DNA from: Megalonaias nervosa | Taxonomy: Eukaryota; Mollusca; Bivalvia; Unionida; Unionidae | DNA: 64,000 nt | Reading direction: 5' to 3' | Assembly (NCBI GenBank): GCA_016617855.1 | Contig: JAECUM010006753.1 | Coordinates: 1 to 64,000 of the forward strand | Shown: piece after piece, positions 20,401 to 29,286 of the stretch | How positions within the stretch are numbered: the stretch's first letter is position 1 | Layout of the letters: each line of letters starts with the position of its first letter | Position numbers and translations under genes: made by a program | The notes under the pieces: model-generated | Databases searched by the model: none | What the model saw: the letters and a program-made list of their open reading frames with translations, nothing else | What the model was told of the DNA's origin: nothing

Positions 20401-21960
20401 CAGTCATGTTACACTTTTCTTACCAAGGAATCTACAACCTATATTCGTCCACCAACGCCTTCGGGCGTCAATGTCTTGTCGGACACGATCAATGCGATAC
20501 ATCTGTAGGTTGGAATATGATCATCAGCAGCCTGTCCACGATTCACACGTGTTCGGAAATGCATTTTGACCACGCACTAAACAAATCCAGATGCTTCAGC
20601 GAAACGTAATAGATGGGAACAACGTTACAAAATCTTTCTGAGAAATTTGGAGCCAACTGTCAACATGTTCGTCTCTATTCATAAACGACGTTAATCTGCA
20701 TCAGGTTAATCTGTGACATGCTCATGCGACACGGTTGTTACAAAAATGAACCAGAACTACTTCTGACGGTGAACCACGACATTGTAGAGGTTCCCCCGGA
20801 TGACAAAGGGCAGTAATTTTCGTTCCTCGATCACCGATGGGGTCAGCGTGGGCATACACAGCGATAGTTTTGACAACGTAACCCGTCCGGGTAACGCAGC
20901 ATGCAAAATTGAATCATTTTCATCACTACCTCAGGTCAACACAGGTGTGTGTTTTGCTCCAAACATAACTTTCTGACACCTCTTCAGAACCCAAAGGTGT
21001 GCAGCAGTGGAATCGCGCATGAAAAGTCATCTCCCTCGTTAAGTTGTGATCTGTGCTCTACAAATTCTAAGCTGCATTTCTCGCTCGCTTTGATGAGTAC
21101 ATGTTTTGGTTAATGATCTGCATGCATTTCAGTATGATCAGGATCAACACGAACATACAGTATATGATCAGGATTATTTGTGATAAACTTGTGAAATTTC
21201 ATTGACGGAACAACACTTCTCATTTAGTCGTCTGCATATGGTGTTGTTGAAAACAGCCATTATCCCGTTGTTGACAAAACCACCTTGTTCCGCAGCCGTG
21301 TATGGGTTACCATCTGTTTTCACGAGGTTCCTTGACTTCAGTGAAAACCTAACACGGCAATAAAAATAAGGACTTGCACCCTGAACCTGAGATCAAAGTT
21401 GTGTTCTTTCAAGACTGATCACGATGAGAAGAATGTTTGCAAAAGAATTATTAACAAGTGCGATAACAAAAGAAATTTACATCCGAAATATACAAAGACG
21501 GTCGGTTTAATCGCAAAGAGAACTATCACCAAATAACACTATTCATGACTTACAATCACGATATGTACAGTATCAAAATGTACAGAAGACTATGACTTGA
21601 TTTAGTGGACAGCATACGTGCATTACCTTACGGCTATGTGTCATTAAGTGATTTAGTTACACGAGCAGTTAAACATGAACGAACTGTTTCAAATTAAATA
21701 CATGTCACTCATGCAAGAGTCGTTTACTGTGAGGAAGGTTGTTGAAACAGTAAAGTCAAAAGGAACAGTTTCATCATTCAGTACATTTTGCCATGTTGCC
21801 AAATGTTTACAAAAAAAAAGAAAAATGAATATAATAAATGAGCCAGATGAAGGAAATTTTTCAATGGCATGTATGAAGCTGCACTCAATACATCTCTCAT
21901 CGCGTCATAATTATGCTGCTAAAATATATTTCATGATTGGTCCGCCCCACAAACTTAGTT
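20401..21960. other. Unassigned DNA with weak coding-like relics
   Basis: Around 20401-20609 a plus-strand frame (GHDQCDTSVGWNMIISSL) looks like degraded coding sequence but I cannot place it. Around 20740-21010 both strands have short broken frames. The frame at 21675-21983 has no recognisable motif. Confidence 0.35.
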
Positions 21961-21974
21961 TGGAATCTGAACAA

Positions 21975-22090
21975 TTCGTGTAGGAGTATGAGGACATCAC
22001 TAGACCACTCCAACATTTGGAATGTGAACATTTCGTGTAGGGGTATGATGACATCACCAGGCCACTCCAATATTTGGAATGTGAATATGA
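21975..22090. repeat. Tandem duplication, two ~57-bp units, next to P1
   Basis: CGTGTAGGAGTATGAGGACA and CGTGTAGGGGTATGATGACA each start a unit containing CCACTCCAAYATTTGGAATG. The right flank of P1 resumes with a similar AGACCACTCTGATATT, so P1 may have inserted at the edge of this array. Confidence 0.7.
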
Positions 22091-22095
22091 GTAGC

Positions 22096-22101
22096 ATTAT
22101 T
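22096..22101. repeat. Target-site duplication ATTATT (left of P1)
   Basis: Identical to 42262-42267 at the other end of the element. Six base pairs is the standard Polinton/Maverick duplication length. Confidence 0.9.
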
Positions 22102-22320
22102 AGTAGTATATGGGGATACCGTAGGGACAATGGGAAAATACATTACGTGACGCTATTTTGTACTACGGGGACAAGATTTATAAGGACAAAATATCTTACT
22201 TTGTATTATGGGGACAGGATTTATAGGGACAAAATATCACCCTGGGATACTATAGGGATAATGGGAATTTGAACAGGTGGGGTGACGTCACGGTACTGGA
22301 CACTTGCAAAAATGTAGTAA
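22102..22320. repeat. P1 left terminal inverted repeat
   Basis: AGTAGTATATGGGGATACCG at the outer end matches AGTGGTGTATGGGGATACCG read inward from 42261. It contains an internal ~53-bp duplication (about 22150-22248; two copies of GGGGACARGATTTATARGGAC) that the right repeat lacks, and a palindromic TGACGTCA at 22283-22290. Confidence 0.9.
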
Positions 22321-22430
22321 AGGACTGACCTTAATACGCGCAGCTACCACTCTAGGTAGGGACAAATACAATAGAGAGACAGACATTGACAACACATAGA
22401 TAACACATATATAGGCAAGAAAGAATAAAT

Positions 22431-22469
22431 ATCTTTTCGAGGCATATGAAAGTGGCCCTGAAAAGGGCC
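22431..22469 (-). terminator. Histone-type 3' stem-loop plus downstream element
   Basis: Minus strand: CCCAAAGGCCCTTTTCAGGG... that is, stem-loop GGCCCTTTTCAGGGCC (22469-22454), 6-bp stem and TTTC loop, preceded by CCCAAA and followed by AC as in metazoan histone mRNAs. Thirteen nt further on lies TCGAAAAGAT (22440-22431), a purine-rich block at the place of the U7-binding histone downstream element. It lies 38 nt past the stop of the gene at 22507. Confidence 0.75.
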
Positions 22470-22506
22470 TTTGGGTTTGTTTGGGGGTTTTTTTTGTTTT
22501 TTTTTT

Positions 22507-23025
22507 CTATTTTCTCCAATTCTTCCACCAGCTTCCTAAGTTTCCAATTATTCCTTTCTTCTTCTTATTTTCTTCTTCTGGTATCCAGTCTGGATGTCCC
22601 ATAGCTCTAAATTTTTGCTGTATTTTCATCCAGTTCTTATTCAGTCTGTCAAAGTCCTCTTTCTTTTTTTTTGGTTTTCCTTCTCCTTTCTCTCTTTTGT
22701 CCATATCTCTTTGATTTTCTTCACCTCTTCTCCCATTACCTTTTTCATAATCTCTTCTCCTTTCTTTAAACCGTCTAAGCCTTTTTTGACAGAAGGCCAC
22801 TCGGTTAAATGGAGTATATCTTTCCAAATAACATCTGACTTCTATAACAATATCAATCACCTGTTTCAAGGTTCCCACTCTTACATATTTAAGTTCTATA
22901 AAACCTCTCAACTTCTCTTCTTCCTCCACTATCATCCCTTGTAATTTATAACCGGCTACTTTCAGTCTGGTCACCAAGTCTTGGCTGCCTGGGAACCTCC
23001 ATTCCTTTTCAGGCCTATCCAGCAC
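22507..23025 (-). CDS. Charged coiled-coil protein at P1 left end
   Basis: A 172-codon open frame. The N-terminal ~85 residues look globular (GYKLQGMIVEEEEKLRGFIE; YLERYTPFNRVAFCQKRLRR), the middle is strongly charged (EKGNGRRGEENQRDMDKREK) and Lys-rich, and the end is WIPEEENKKKKGIIGNLGSW. The frame begins at GTG just after a stop; the first ATG is near 22935, so the start may be damaged or lie in an unrecognised exon. It is followed by a histone-type stem-loop and sits in the slot of P2's 47682 gene, though the two proteins are not clearly alike. No family recognised. Confidence 0.5.
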   Translation of the reverse strand: MLDRPEKEWRFPGSQDLVTRLKVAGYKLQGMIVEEEEKLRGFIELKYVRVGTLKQVIDIVIEVRCYLERYTPFNRVAFCQKRLRRFKERRRDYEKGNGRRGEENQRDMDKREKGEGKPKKKKEDFDRLNKNWMKIQQKFRAMGHPDWIPEEENKKKKGIIGNLGSWWKNWRK

Positions 23026-23054
23026 GTATCATCCATCCATCATCCGGTACCAAC

Positions 23055-23483
23055 CGGTACAAAACGAACGCGAATGCATAAAACATACACACTATACTAT
23101 CCACACAAACGAGAAGAGAAAAAAACACACACAACATACCTACTATCCACACAAACGAGAAGAGAATGCATCAAACACACCATACCTACTATCTACATAA
23201 ATGGACGCGAATGCATAAAACACACCATACCTACTACCTACATAAACGGATGCGAATGCATAAAACATACACACTTTACTATCCACACAAACGGGAAGAG
23301 AAATAAATAAACACCATACCTACTATCTACACAAACAAACGCGAATGCATAAAATACACCATACCTACTATCCACACAAACGGGAAGAGAAAAAAAAACC
23401 ACACCATATCTACTATTCACACAACCGGACGCGAACGCATAAAACACACCATACTTACTATCCACACAAATGAACGCGAACGC

Positions 23484-23485
<2 letters not shown>
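23055..23485. repeat. Subterminal minisatellite of P1 (~45-90 bp units)
   Basis: At least seven irregular units of the type CGCGAATGCATAAAACACAC followed by CATACCTACTATCCACACAA. Two more copies of the GCGAATGCATAAAA core lie near the other end (about 41978-42040), so the array belongs to the element's subterminal region. Confidence 0.85.

Positions 23486-23537
<52 letters not shown>
23486..23537. repeat. Microsatellite (CA)n
   Basis: About 25 CA units continuing the minisatellite. Confidence 0.97.
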
Positions 23538-23538
<1 letters not shown>

Positions 23539-23602
23539 CAGTAAACGAGTGAGTGTTTATAGTCACACGACTCTACATTCACACAAATTGGCAAATTGAA
23601 TA

Positions 23603-23643
23603 GTCTCTCTTTTCTAGAGATCTGGTTAGACCTGAGCAGGGCT
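23603..23643 (-). terminator. Histone-type stem-loop (one stem mismatch) plus downstream element
   Basis: Minus strand AGCCCTGCTCAGGTCT (23643-23628) with one mismatch in the 6-bp stem, followed after 10 nt by CTAGAAAAGAGAGAC (23617-23603). The flank is nearly identical to P2 48412..48453, where the stem is perfect. Confidence 0.65.
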
Positions 23644-23741
23644 GGTTTTTTTTTTTTGTTTTTTGTTTTTTTTTTTCTTGGACTATAATTGCACCTGGTT
23701 AATGCTGGCACCTCCCAGGGCGGGCACCACACACGCATCTC

Positions 23742-24113
23742 CTACTCCAATCTTGCTCCCAATTCAGTATTGTTCTGGGAGTGCAGAGTGGACTTGAGTT
23801 GCTTCACTATCCCAATCTTCTGTCTCTGGGATAGTGAAGGCTTCCATCCTTCTCCTGTACCACAATCGTGGATGATGAAGTTGTGGTGCTGGTAGTGGTT
23901 GTGGTGCTGGTTGTCGTGCTGGTACTGATTGTCAAGGCGTCCTCGCCTCAGGTTCACCTCACATACAGGATTTAACATGAGGTGAGGCAGGATTCTTTCC
24001 TCCTTCTTTTTCTTCTTTTTCCTCATCTCTTCCTCCTCTTTTATTCTCGTTTCCTCTTGTATTGCCTCCATAGCCAGTTCATCTAAAAGGCGCCTGGCAT
24101 ATTCCAGGTGCAT
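23742..24113 (-). CDS. Charged N-terminal coiled-coil protein, P1 left gene 2
   Basis: Opens MHLEYARRLLDELAMEAIQE, then an acidic/Lys tract, then ILPHLMLNPVCEV and a His/Asn/Gln-rich segment. The P2 homologue (48638..48961) shares the first 30 residues and the ILPHLM-PVCEV block. In P2 the ATG lies 11 codons upstream (MSRISKLIELQ); the equivalent P1 codons are open but lack an ATG, so P1 now starts at the internal Met. Upstream on the minus strand are a TATA-like TATACAAAG and a CGTCAGTCTGAC block shared with the sister genes. It ends 99 nt before a histone-type stem-loop. Function unknown. Confidence 0.6.
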   Translation of the reverse strand: MHLEYARRLLDELAMEAIQEETRIKEEEEMRKKKKKKEERILPHLMLNPVCEVNLRRGRLDNQYQHDNQHHNHYQHHNFIIHDCGTGEGWKPSLSQRQKIGIVKQLKSTLHSQNNTELGARLE

Positions 24114-24119
24114 TTGGAA

Positions 24120-24220
24120 TTCTAAAAGCTTAACAATTCTGTTACTAATCTTCAGTGTTGATACGTCAACGATGGGTAGTCAGACTGACGATTGCGTCGC
24201 TTTGTATACTTGAAGCACGG
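24120..24220 (-). promoter_or_regulatory. TATA/initiator block shared by P1/P2 left genes
   Basis: Minus strand GCTTCAAGTATACAAAGCGA, then CGTCAGTCTGACTACCCATC and TTGACG. The same GCTTSAGACATATAAAG...TCAGTCTGAC...CCATCGTTGAC arrangement precedes the genes starting at 24891, 48961, 51232 and (partly) near 48090. Confidence 0.6.
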
Positions 24221-24229
24221 ACGTGAAGG

Positions 24230-24438
24230 CAAATATCCCCTGACAACAAAACTTGCCATAATGAAAAAAAAACATGGAACGCGCGGACCTAAAAGAAACA
24301 CTCACGTTGACTTTTTTTACTTACAAACACAGACATACATTATCTGACAAGACAGAGAAAGTAAGTGCTTATAGACACACTTCTATTTTTTTTTAAAGAA
24401 CAAACACACAAATTTGTTTTGGCAATTGAATTAGTATG
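24230..24438. other. Scar where P2 carries an additional gene
   Basis: The sequence on either side (ACAACAAAACTTGCC; CATGGAACGCGCGGA) aligns with P2 at about 49045 and 50604, between which P2 holds a ~1.5 kb segment with the 49685..50641 gene. P1 has only a short A-rich junction here. Confidence 0.6.
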
Positions 24439-24475
24439 TCTTTTAGAGAGTATTGGGGTAGCCCAAAAAAGGGCT
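24439..24475 (-). terminator. Histone-type stem-loop plus downstream element
   Basis: Minus strand AGCCCTTTTTTGGGCT (24475-24460; five pairs plus a T-T apex mismatch), then ACCCC, then CTCTCTAAAAGAC (24450-24439). It lies 36 nt past the stop of the polyQ gene. Confidence 0.6.
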
Positions 24476-24510
24476 GATTTTTTGTTGACGGGGAATAATG
24501 ACAATCTTTT

Positions 24511-24891
24511 TTACTGTCTAAGATTACGTCCCCGTCTGGCGGCAGGCTTTCCTATACAATACGGTCTGCTTCTGCAGAAAGAGAAGGAGAACTCTTTTGG
24601 TGTCCACACGGCAGTCGACAAAACCTCTGTCTGGCTCTTGCTGCTGCTGTTGCTGCTGCTGTTGTTGTTGTTGTTGCTGTTCTGTCTTTGCTTCTGAAGT
24701 CTGTCCTTCTCTGTCCATTCTTCTTGTTCTTTTTTGATTTCCTCTCTGAAAACCTCTTCTGCTAGGTCTTGGGCTATTGCTAACATCCTGACATTCTCTA
24801 TCTCTTCAGGTTCTGGTATCAGGTTTAGCCTGACACGATGTAAACTGACGTTAGCTTCGTTCAGCTTGGCTAGCCTGGAAGGCATGTTCAT
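24511..24891 (-). CDS. Charged protein with CTG-repeat tract, P1 left gene 3
   Basis: ATG at 24889-24891 (MNMPSRLAKLNEANVSLHRV). The N-terminal 75 residues are conserved in P2 (50866..51232), including NLIPEPEEIENVR and EEVFREEIKKEQEEWTEK. A trinucleotide tract (24639-24680) follows: this frame reads Asn/Ser, while a neighbouring frame reads polyglutamine, and P2 reads Gln, so P1 has probably shifted frame just before the tract. A good TATA (CATATAAAGCGG) lies about 50 nt upstream and a histone-type stem-loop 36 nt past the stop. Not a known family; a helical structural or regulatory protein is likely. Confidence 0.65.
   Translation of the reverse strand: MNMPSRLAKLNEANVSLHRVRLNLIPEPEEIENVRMLAIAQDLAEEVFREEIKKEQEEWTEKDRLQKQRQNSNNNNNSSSNSSSKSQTEVLSTAVWTPKEFSFSFCRSRPYCIGKPAARRGRNLRQ
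24639..24680. repeat. Trinucleotide (CAG/CAA on minus strand) repeat
   Basis: About 14 CAR-type triplets within the coding region of left gene 3. P2 has about seven. Confidence 0.95.
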
Positions 24892-24960
24892 AGGTAGACG
24901 AGTCAACCATCGATGGCCAGACTGGAGACTGACCCGCTTTATATGGTTCAAACGCGGACG
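24892..24960 (-). promoter_or_regulatory. TATA and initiator of left gene 3
   Basis: Minus strand CCATATAAAGCGGGTCAGTC, then CAGTCTGGCCATCGATGGTTGACTCGTC-type sequence up to the ATG at 24891. Closely matched in P2 at about 51233..51290. Confidence 0.7.
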
Positions 24961-25113
24961 CGATAGAAACCATCCCTACTATGGTTTTTTGTTGGGTCGA
25001 AACGTTATGATAGCGAAATGTCATGGTGAGGGATAGAGAGAAGTCAAAGAGCATATATTCACAGTCTTTTTTGAAAACAAACAACAGACACATGTTTTCA
25101 AAGCACAACATTT

Positions 25114-25119
25114 TTATTC
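25114..25119 (-). terminator. Polyadenylation signal AATAAA of the protease/capsid block
   Basis: AATAAA on the minus strand, 45 nt past the protease stop. P2 has the same signal at 51441-51446. It contrasts with the stem-loop ends of the neighbouring left-end genes. Confidence 0.7.
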
Positions 25120-25163
25120 AACAAATAAGTAACCACTAACAATTAACAATAACATCAAATAAA

Positions 25164-25710
25164 CTAGTTTTGACAAGGTTGACAACGTTGTGAAATCATA
25201 TGAGATTTCCACTGATGGAAGTCATGAGGCCATTGATGTACTCTACGTTTCCTAGCTAAAGACAAAAGATAACCATAATGGTCACAAAACCATCGATCTA
25301 CTTTCTCATCGTTTCTAGAAGAGTTACTATCAACATAAGTCACTAAATGTTCTAAAGGATATCCAAGACTGCGTTGATAAAGAAAATACACACAATATTG
25401 TCCACACACCATGGAATCTGTGCCTTGTAATTTCACATTATTGTATCGTGTCGTCGGGGCATTTCTTCTCATAAAGTCGATGATGTCGTCTTCCAAAGGG
25501 GGTAATCCATACGAATCTAAATACTCCACACAATCCTCTTGAGGGAAGTAGACGGCAACCCAGTGAGTTCCTGTGAGATGACTGTCGTCCATGTTGATGA
25601 CATAAGCTTGATGGTCTTGAGGTTTGCGATGAGGTAGCGCACACGACAGGATTCCTAGAAGCAGCATACGAACTGTTGTTCAAAAGGTAATAAAGTTCCC
25701 AGGTATCCAT
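25164..25710 (-). pseudogene. PRO: Adenain-type cysteine protease (P1), frameshifted
   Basis: ATG (DTWELYYLLNN) at 25708-25710. The N-terminal ~25 codons and the rest of the enzyme are in different frames because of a short deletion near 25630 relative to P2. The C-terminal 165 codons are open and hold the adenain/Ulp1-fold active site: His in GTHWVAVYF, Asp in EYLDSYGLPPLEDD and Cys in MVCGQYCVYFL. The enzyme would cleave capsid precursors during maturation. The gene ends CQPCQN and is followed by AATAAA. The start is 18 nt from the stop of the upstream gene, so the block is compact. Broken, but only once. Confidence 0.85.
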
Positions 25711-25727
25711 TTTTTCTTGTTGTTTTT

Positions 25728-26225
25728 TCACAGGTAATGATAAGTCATTAATTCAATTCTAACTTTTTGTTTGAAAAGCTCTGTCAAGTAGCCGTTTCCT
25801 CGCTTCGTCTCCGCACTCTGGGCTAAGAGAGATTCAATGCGACAGATCTCTAGAGTATACAGTGTTGGGCAGGAATGATTACGCAAGCCTTTATACCACT
25901 TATGCAACACTGCTTCTTCCGAGATGAGACTCCAAGCTTCGTCCACATACTCGTCCGATTTTTCATCTTCACTCGTCATCAAAAATATATCGTGTTGAAT
26001 TTGACTGGAATGATCGTTTTGACATCCATAGCAATCTCTCTTACTCAATTCCATAATTTTATCAAATTTAGCAAAACAGGACACTAAATGTTCTTCTTGT
26101 TCTGGCCATCTGGACGTGACCACTACGTCCTCTTTGTCTTGGTCTTGGGGTTCTGTTTTCACGCTATCCTCCCATTCTATGTCCAAAGATTCTTTACCGT
26201 TCAATGAGGGATAAGAGTCTTCCAT
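25728..26225 (-). CDS. Conserved Polinton protein with CYGCQ...H...H motif (P1)
   Basis: An intact 165-codon frame from ATG 26223-26225. The N-terminal 50 residues are acidic. Residues about 65-80 read DCYGCQNDHSSQIQHD, a compact Cys2His2-like arrangement, followed by helices (EAWSLISEEAVLHKWYKGL; IESLLAQSAETKRG). The same CYGC-(x)-H-S/PSQ-H block is familiar to me from other animal Polintons, between protease and MCP; its role is not known. The P2 copy (52996..53477) has a stop after WGLIS and is separated from the protease by an inserted element. Confidence 0.72.
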   Translation of the reverse strand: MEDSYPSLNGKESLDIEWEDSVKTEPQDQDKEDVVVTSRWPEQEEHLVSCFAKFDKIMELSKRDCYGCQNDHSSQIQHDIFLMTSEDEKSDEYVDEAWSLISEEAVLHKWYKGLRNHSCPTLYTLEICRIESLLAQSAETKRGNGYLTELFKQKVRIELMTYHYL

Positions 26226-26230
26226 AGTTT

Positions 26231-27549
26231 CTAATAGTCTAGAATGACTTCTCTCAAACTGTTGATTTCGATGGTATTATCGAATTCGGCATACAAGATG
26301 ACGTTGACCGTCTCGGTGAGAGCTTCTGCAAACTGAAGTTCCACACGCAGTTGACCGGATTTTATAGGGTGGAAATGTCCCTCGTCGCTGCCTTGGTCTG
26401 GAGTGAAATCAAAGGCCCACAAAGTGTAACCTCCTACATAATCTTCTACGAAATGCCGTGACTGGTGTTGGTTCCTAGTTGTCCAGTAGCTTCGTACAGG
26501 GACAAGTACGATCTCAAGTAATTTTTCTGGGTAAAGTTAGGTTCGAAGGGTCTGGTTCACAAGGTCTTGCCATCGAGACTGACTTTGATCTTAAACACTC
26601 TGTAGCGCTTAAACTGGAAAGGAATTTGATCGTGGGCTCCGTTGAGGGCTGCATTACTGGCGATGCCAACGATTAAACGTTTGGGTAACTGTCCTTGGAA
26701 CAGATGATCTTCGATCTTGGATCGGAGTCCAGCAGCAATGGTGAACGTTTTCACTTCTACAAGTCGTATCGGATTCTTGGCGGTCGTTCTGCTCAATGTT
26801 TCACTGATGTCGTTTCCCGCTTTAGGTAACACTTCTATGCGTCGCACGTAAAGTCTGGCTTCTTGGATGATGGTTTTGTACTCGTTGGCATGAGCCATCA
26901 AATGGAAAGCGACACTGCTGAGATTTAATCTCAGGCGAATATCCACTCTGTTGAGCAAATATTTGTCTTGCATCTACATGTCCAAATGCAAGCGATCCAT
27001 CAGTTCTAAACTACGACTTTGCAGGATTTTCTTTCGACGGTTGTTGAAACCCACCTTGTGAGGATTGTCATCGGCTGTCAGGGCTGTGTCGTTAAACGTG
27101 TCCTTACCTGAGGTGTCAGGTTTCCACACCACGCAAGCATCCACATGAGTGTTCTTGGCCTCTTTTCCGCACGTCAAGTGATTTTCTATGTACACTCGGT
27201 AAGGGTAAGTATCCATGCTACTGCTGACCAGTTTGTTATTCAAGTACAAATCCACTTCGCTGAATAAGGAATGCATGAAATTGTTGACGGGAGCTACTCT
27301 GGCATCGGCTCCCGGATTGGTGTTGTCCGCTTTGATCACTTTGAGTTTGAGATACAAGTAACTGCTATTCAGATCGATGTAATCTTCGGGCTCTCCTTTG
27401 ATTTCAAACTCGATGGGAGCTGAATCCGTCAAAGAGGAGACGGGATGAAATTCGACCCATTGGGATTTTCGCATCGTCGTCATAGTGGGTAGCATGGCAA
27501 ACAGATCCAGTTCCGGCTTGGAACAGGCACAAGACTCTCGGTGCATCAT
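26231..27549 (-). pseudogene. MCP: Major capsid protein, F54H12.2-like DJR (P1)
   Basis: ATG pair at 27544-27549. About 440 codons. The start CACSKPELDLFAMLPT and the next QWVEFHPVSSLTDSAPIEF, YIDLNSSYLYLKLKV and PVNNFMHSLFSEVDLYLNN identify the Polinton MCP family (C. elegans F54H12.2-like), with a double jelly-roll fold. It continues as YLLNRVDIRLRLNLSS, YVRRIEVLPKAGNDIS and, at the C-terminus, LWAFDFTPDQGSDEGH and NTIEINSLREVILDY. Breaks: a nonsense codon at about 26974, another at 26557 and a frame change near 26430. Comparison with P2 shows these are recent substitutions or indels in otherwise conserved codons. Capsid shell protein. Confidence 0.9.
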
Positions 27550-27592
27550 TTTCTTTCTTTCTTTTTGTGTGTGATTTAATAATGAAAAACGT

Positions 27593-27965
27593 CTAAGTCT
27601 CGGGCAGTTCTTCTTTTCTTAGTCTTTCTAGCTCTGGGGGTGTGAAGTCCTCTGAAGGAGTACCTTCGTCGTCTCTTTCCGCCTTGTCCCTGTTGCGACA
27701 TTTAGGGAAGCAGGAGTGTCTGACTCGGTGGTGTCCATGGCATTTATAGGAGTATCGCGTCGGACCAAAATGTCTTTGCCCGTTTGAAGCAAAAAATATT
27801 TGCTTGCTTTCAAGAAAGCTTCTTTGGGGCTTTGTTTGTCGATGATGACATTGTGGAGAAATTCTTTGCCGTGCGTCAAAGCGGAATCTTTCAAGTCGTG
27901 CAATCCCCGTGTCACCATCGGTTTCAAAACGGGAGCCACCGAACTCCTTGGTACACAGGATACAT
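27593..27965 (-). pseudogene. pVI-like capsid-cement/membrane protein (P1)
   Basis: ATG at 27963-27965. The P2 copy (54950..55273) shows the intact beginning: a GxGLGDMLKSAFRSV amphipathic segment and then VLKPMVTRGLHALKDAAL, the pattern of adenovirus protein VI-like Polinton proteins. P1 has lost about 45 bp of the amphipathic segment and changed frame; the rest (VLKPMVTRGLHDLKDSAL, EFLHNVIIDKQSPKEAFL) is open to 27628. An acidic, Pro-rich end (FTPPELERLRKEELPE) is read in another frame down to 27593. It overlaps the minor-capsid frame downstream of a frameshift there. Confidence 0.7.
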
Positions 27966-27987
27966 GACTGACAAGAGGTTAGAGTAA

Positions 27988-28891
27988 TTATTTTCGAAAA
28001 TTTAGTTTCACTGTGACTTTCCCTTTTGGTGAATGGAATATTTTGTCCCAGATCTCCTTTTATAGTAATGTTGACAGTGTTTAAATACGACTTACTGACG
28101 GGTAAATAGTGAGGATGCACACATTCGCGGTGAACATGATAGGTGTTTCCACCTTTCTCGTCAGCGGTCGTAGCAGAATCCACTTTGAAAGGAATGACAC
28201 GCAGTAACAGTATGCAGGTGTGTCCCACCACTTTGTACTCCACCACATCGGAGTACACAAAGATCAAATTCAGTCCTTGGTTCATTTCTACAGGGAGTCG
28301 AAAATATTTCGCAAAATCCAAGTTGCCAGTAACGGCTGGTATTTCGTTTTGAATCCTGATCATCTTGGTGTCTCCACCCAAAATATCATACAATTTAGGA
28401 CAAAATGTAATGGCCAATACTTTGTCCTCTGAACACTTGATCTGTAGGCGACGAGCTATTTTGTGGTACTCGATCGTGACTCTTCTTCTGGCTTTCTCCA
28501 AGACTTTACCAAACATGAAACTGAACCTATCAGCAATGGCATTCACCAAATGTTGACCACTAAAATAATAGCCAGGGGAAGTTTTCAACAGATAAGTGGA
28601 GCGATTAGTTTTGGGGTCTTGTGTTTTCATAGAGTCAGCTGCAGTGACACGTTCATCCAAGGTTTGTTGCACTTGCGGGTCATGAACTTCTTCCGTAAAA
28701 GTGTTTTGATTTTCGACGATGTTTTTGATGTGTGTAGAGTGAATCATTTCCACTAAGACCACTTTCCAATGGGCTTCGTGATCCAATTGGATGGCCTGAG
28801 GTAATTTGGCTATGTAGCAGCATAAGGTATTATTGGGAAACACCTCCATGGAACTGTCAGTGGGTAACATTAAGTAAAATTGGTAGTTCAT
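27988..28891 (-). pseudogene. Minor capsid (penton-like) protein (P1), late frameshift
   Basis: ATG at 28889-28891: NYQFYLMLPTDSSMEVFPNN, then LPQAIQLDHEAHWKVVLVEM. The 'NxFYLxLPSxSSxxxFPxNTLxxYxxxLPxxIxL...W.V.LVE' opening is the signature of the Polinton minor capsid/penton-like protein. The frame is open through GGDTKMIRIQNEIPAVTGN to NITIKGDLGQNIPFTK; a 1-nt slip near 28027 then sends it into the next gene's region. In the expected frame a stop lies at 27988-27990. Sits directly upstream of the pVI-like gene, as in P2. Forms capsid vertices. Confidence 0.8.
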
Positions 28892-29023
28892 AATTCAAGA
28901 GTTTTAGTGTCCGAGGAGTCGCTGAGAGTCAGAGGAGTGTCTAAAAGAGGATGTTTAGGGTGACTGTTGGATGGGGGACTAACGTTGGACGCAAGACTCC
29001 CGTTGTTGTTTCCTTTAGAAGAT

Positions 29024-29281
29024 TTATTTCAGAGACGGTCTGGGAAGAAGGTAACCGATGCAACTGCTGAGTAAAATGGTTCACAACTGTTTGTCTCCTT
29101 GTTGCAAACTCAAATTGGCAATGACACAATACACCACAAAGATTTGGCAGAAGAAAACGATTTGCGTTCTAGGCACACGTTCTCGACGCCACACCGACAA
29201 GGGTTGCTTTTGTAGATCTTGCAGAGAAGAACTGGGGGAAGGAGTGGTTACTGCGGTAGCTGAGGCTGTGTTGAAGGGCAT
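29024..29281 (-). pseudogene. Small single-TM protein (P1), nonsense codon
   Basis: ATG at 29279-29281. A Ser/Thr/Pro-rich N-terminus, then RTQIVFFCQIFVVYCVIANL (one membrane segment), then GDKQL and a stop where P2 reads Trp. The frame continues after the stop with TILLSSCIGYLLPRP to a TAA at 29024-29026. The hydrophobic segment followed by 'LWxxLLSSCxGYxLPxP' is a conserved small Polinton/adintovirus protein, probably in the virion or host membranes. P1 also lacks 12 bp present in P2 within the TM segment. Confidence 0.72.
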
Positions 29282-29286
29282 GATGG

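Noticed and set aside
22594..22944. Plus-strand frame over P1 left gene 1
   Set aside because: Antisense shadow of a charged coding strand.
23055..23485. CRISPR-like array
   Set aside because: Repeats are irregular in length and sequence, have no distinct spacers and continue into a CA microsatellite; it is a minisatellite inside a eukaryotic transposon.
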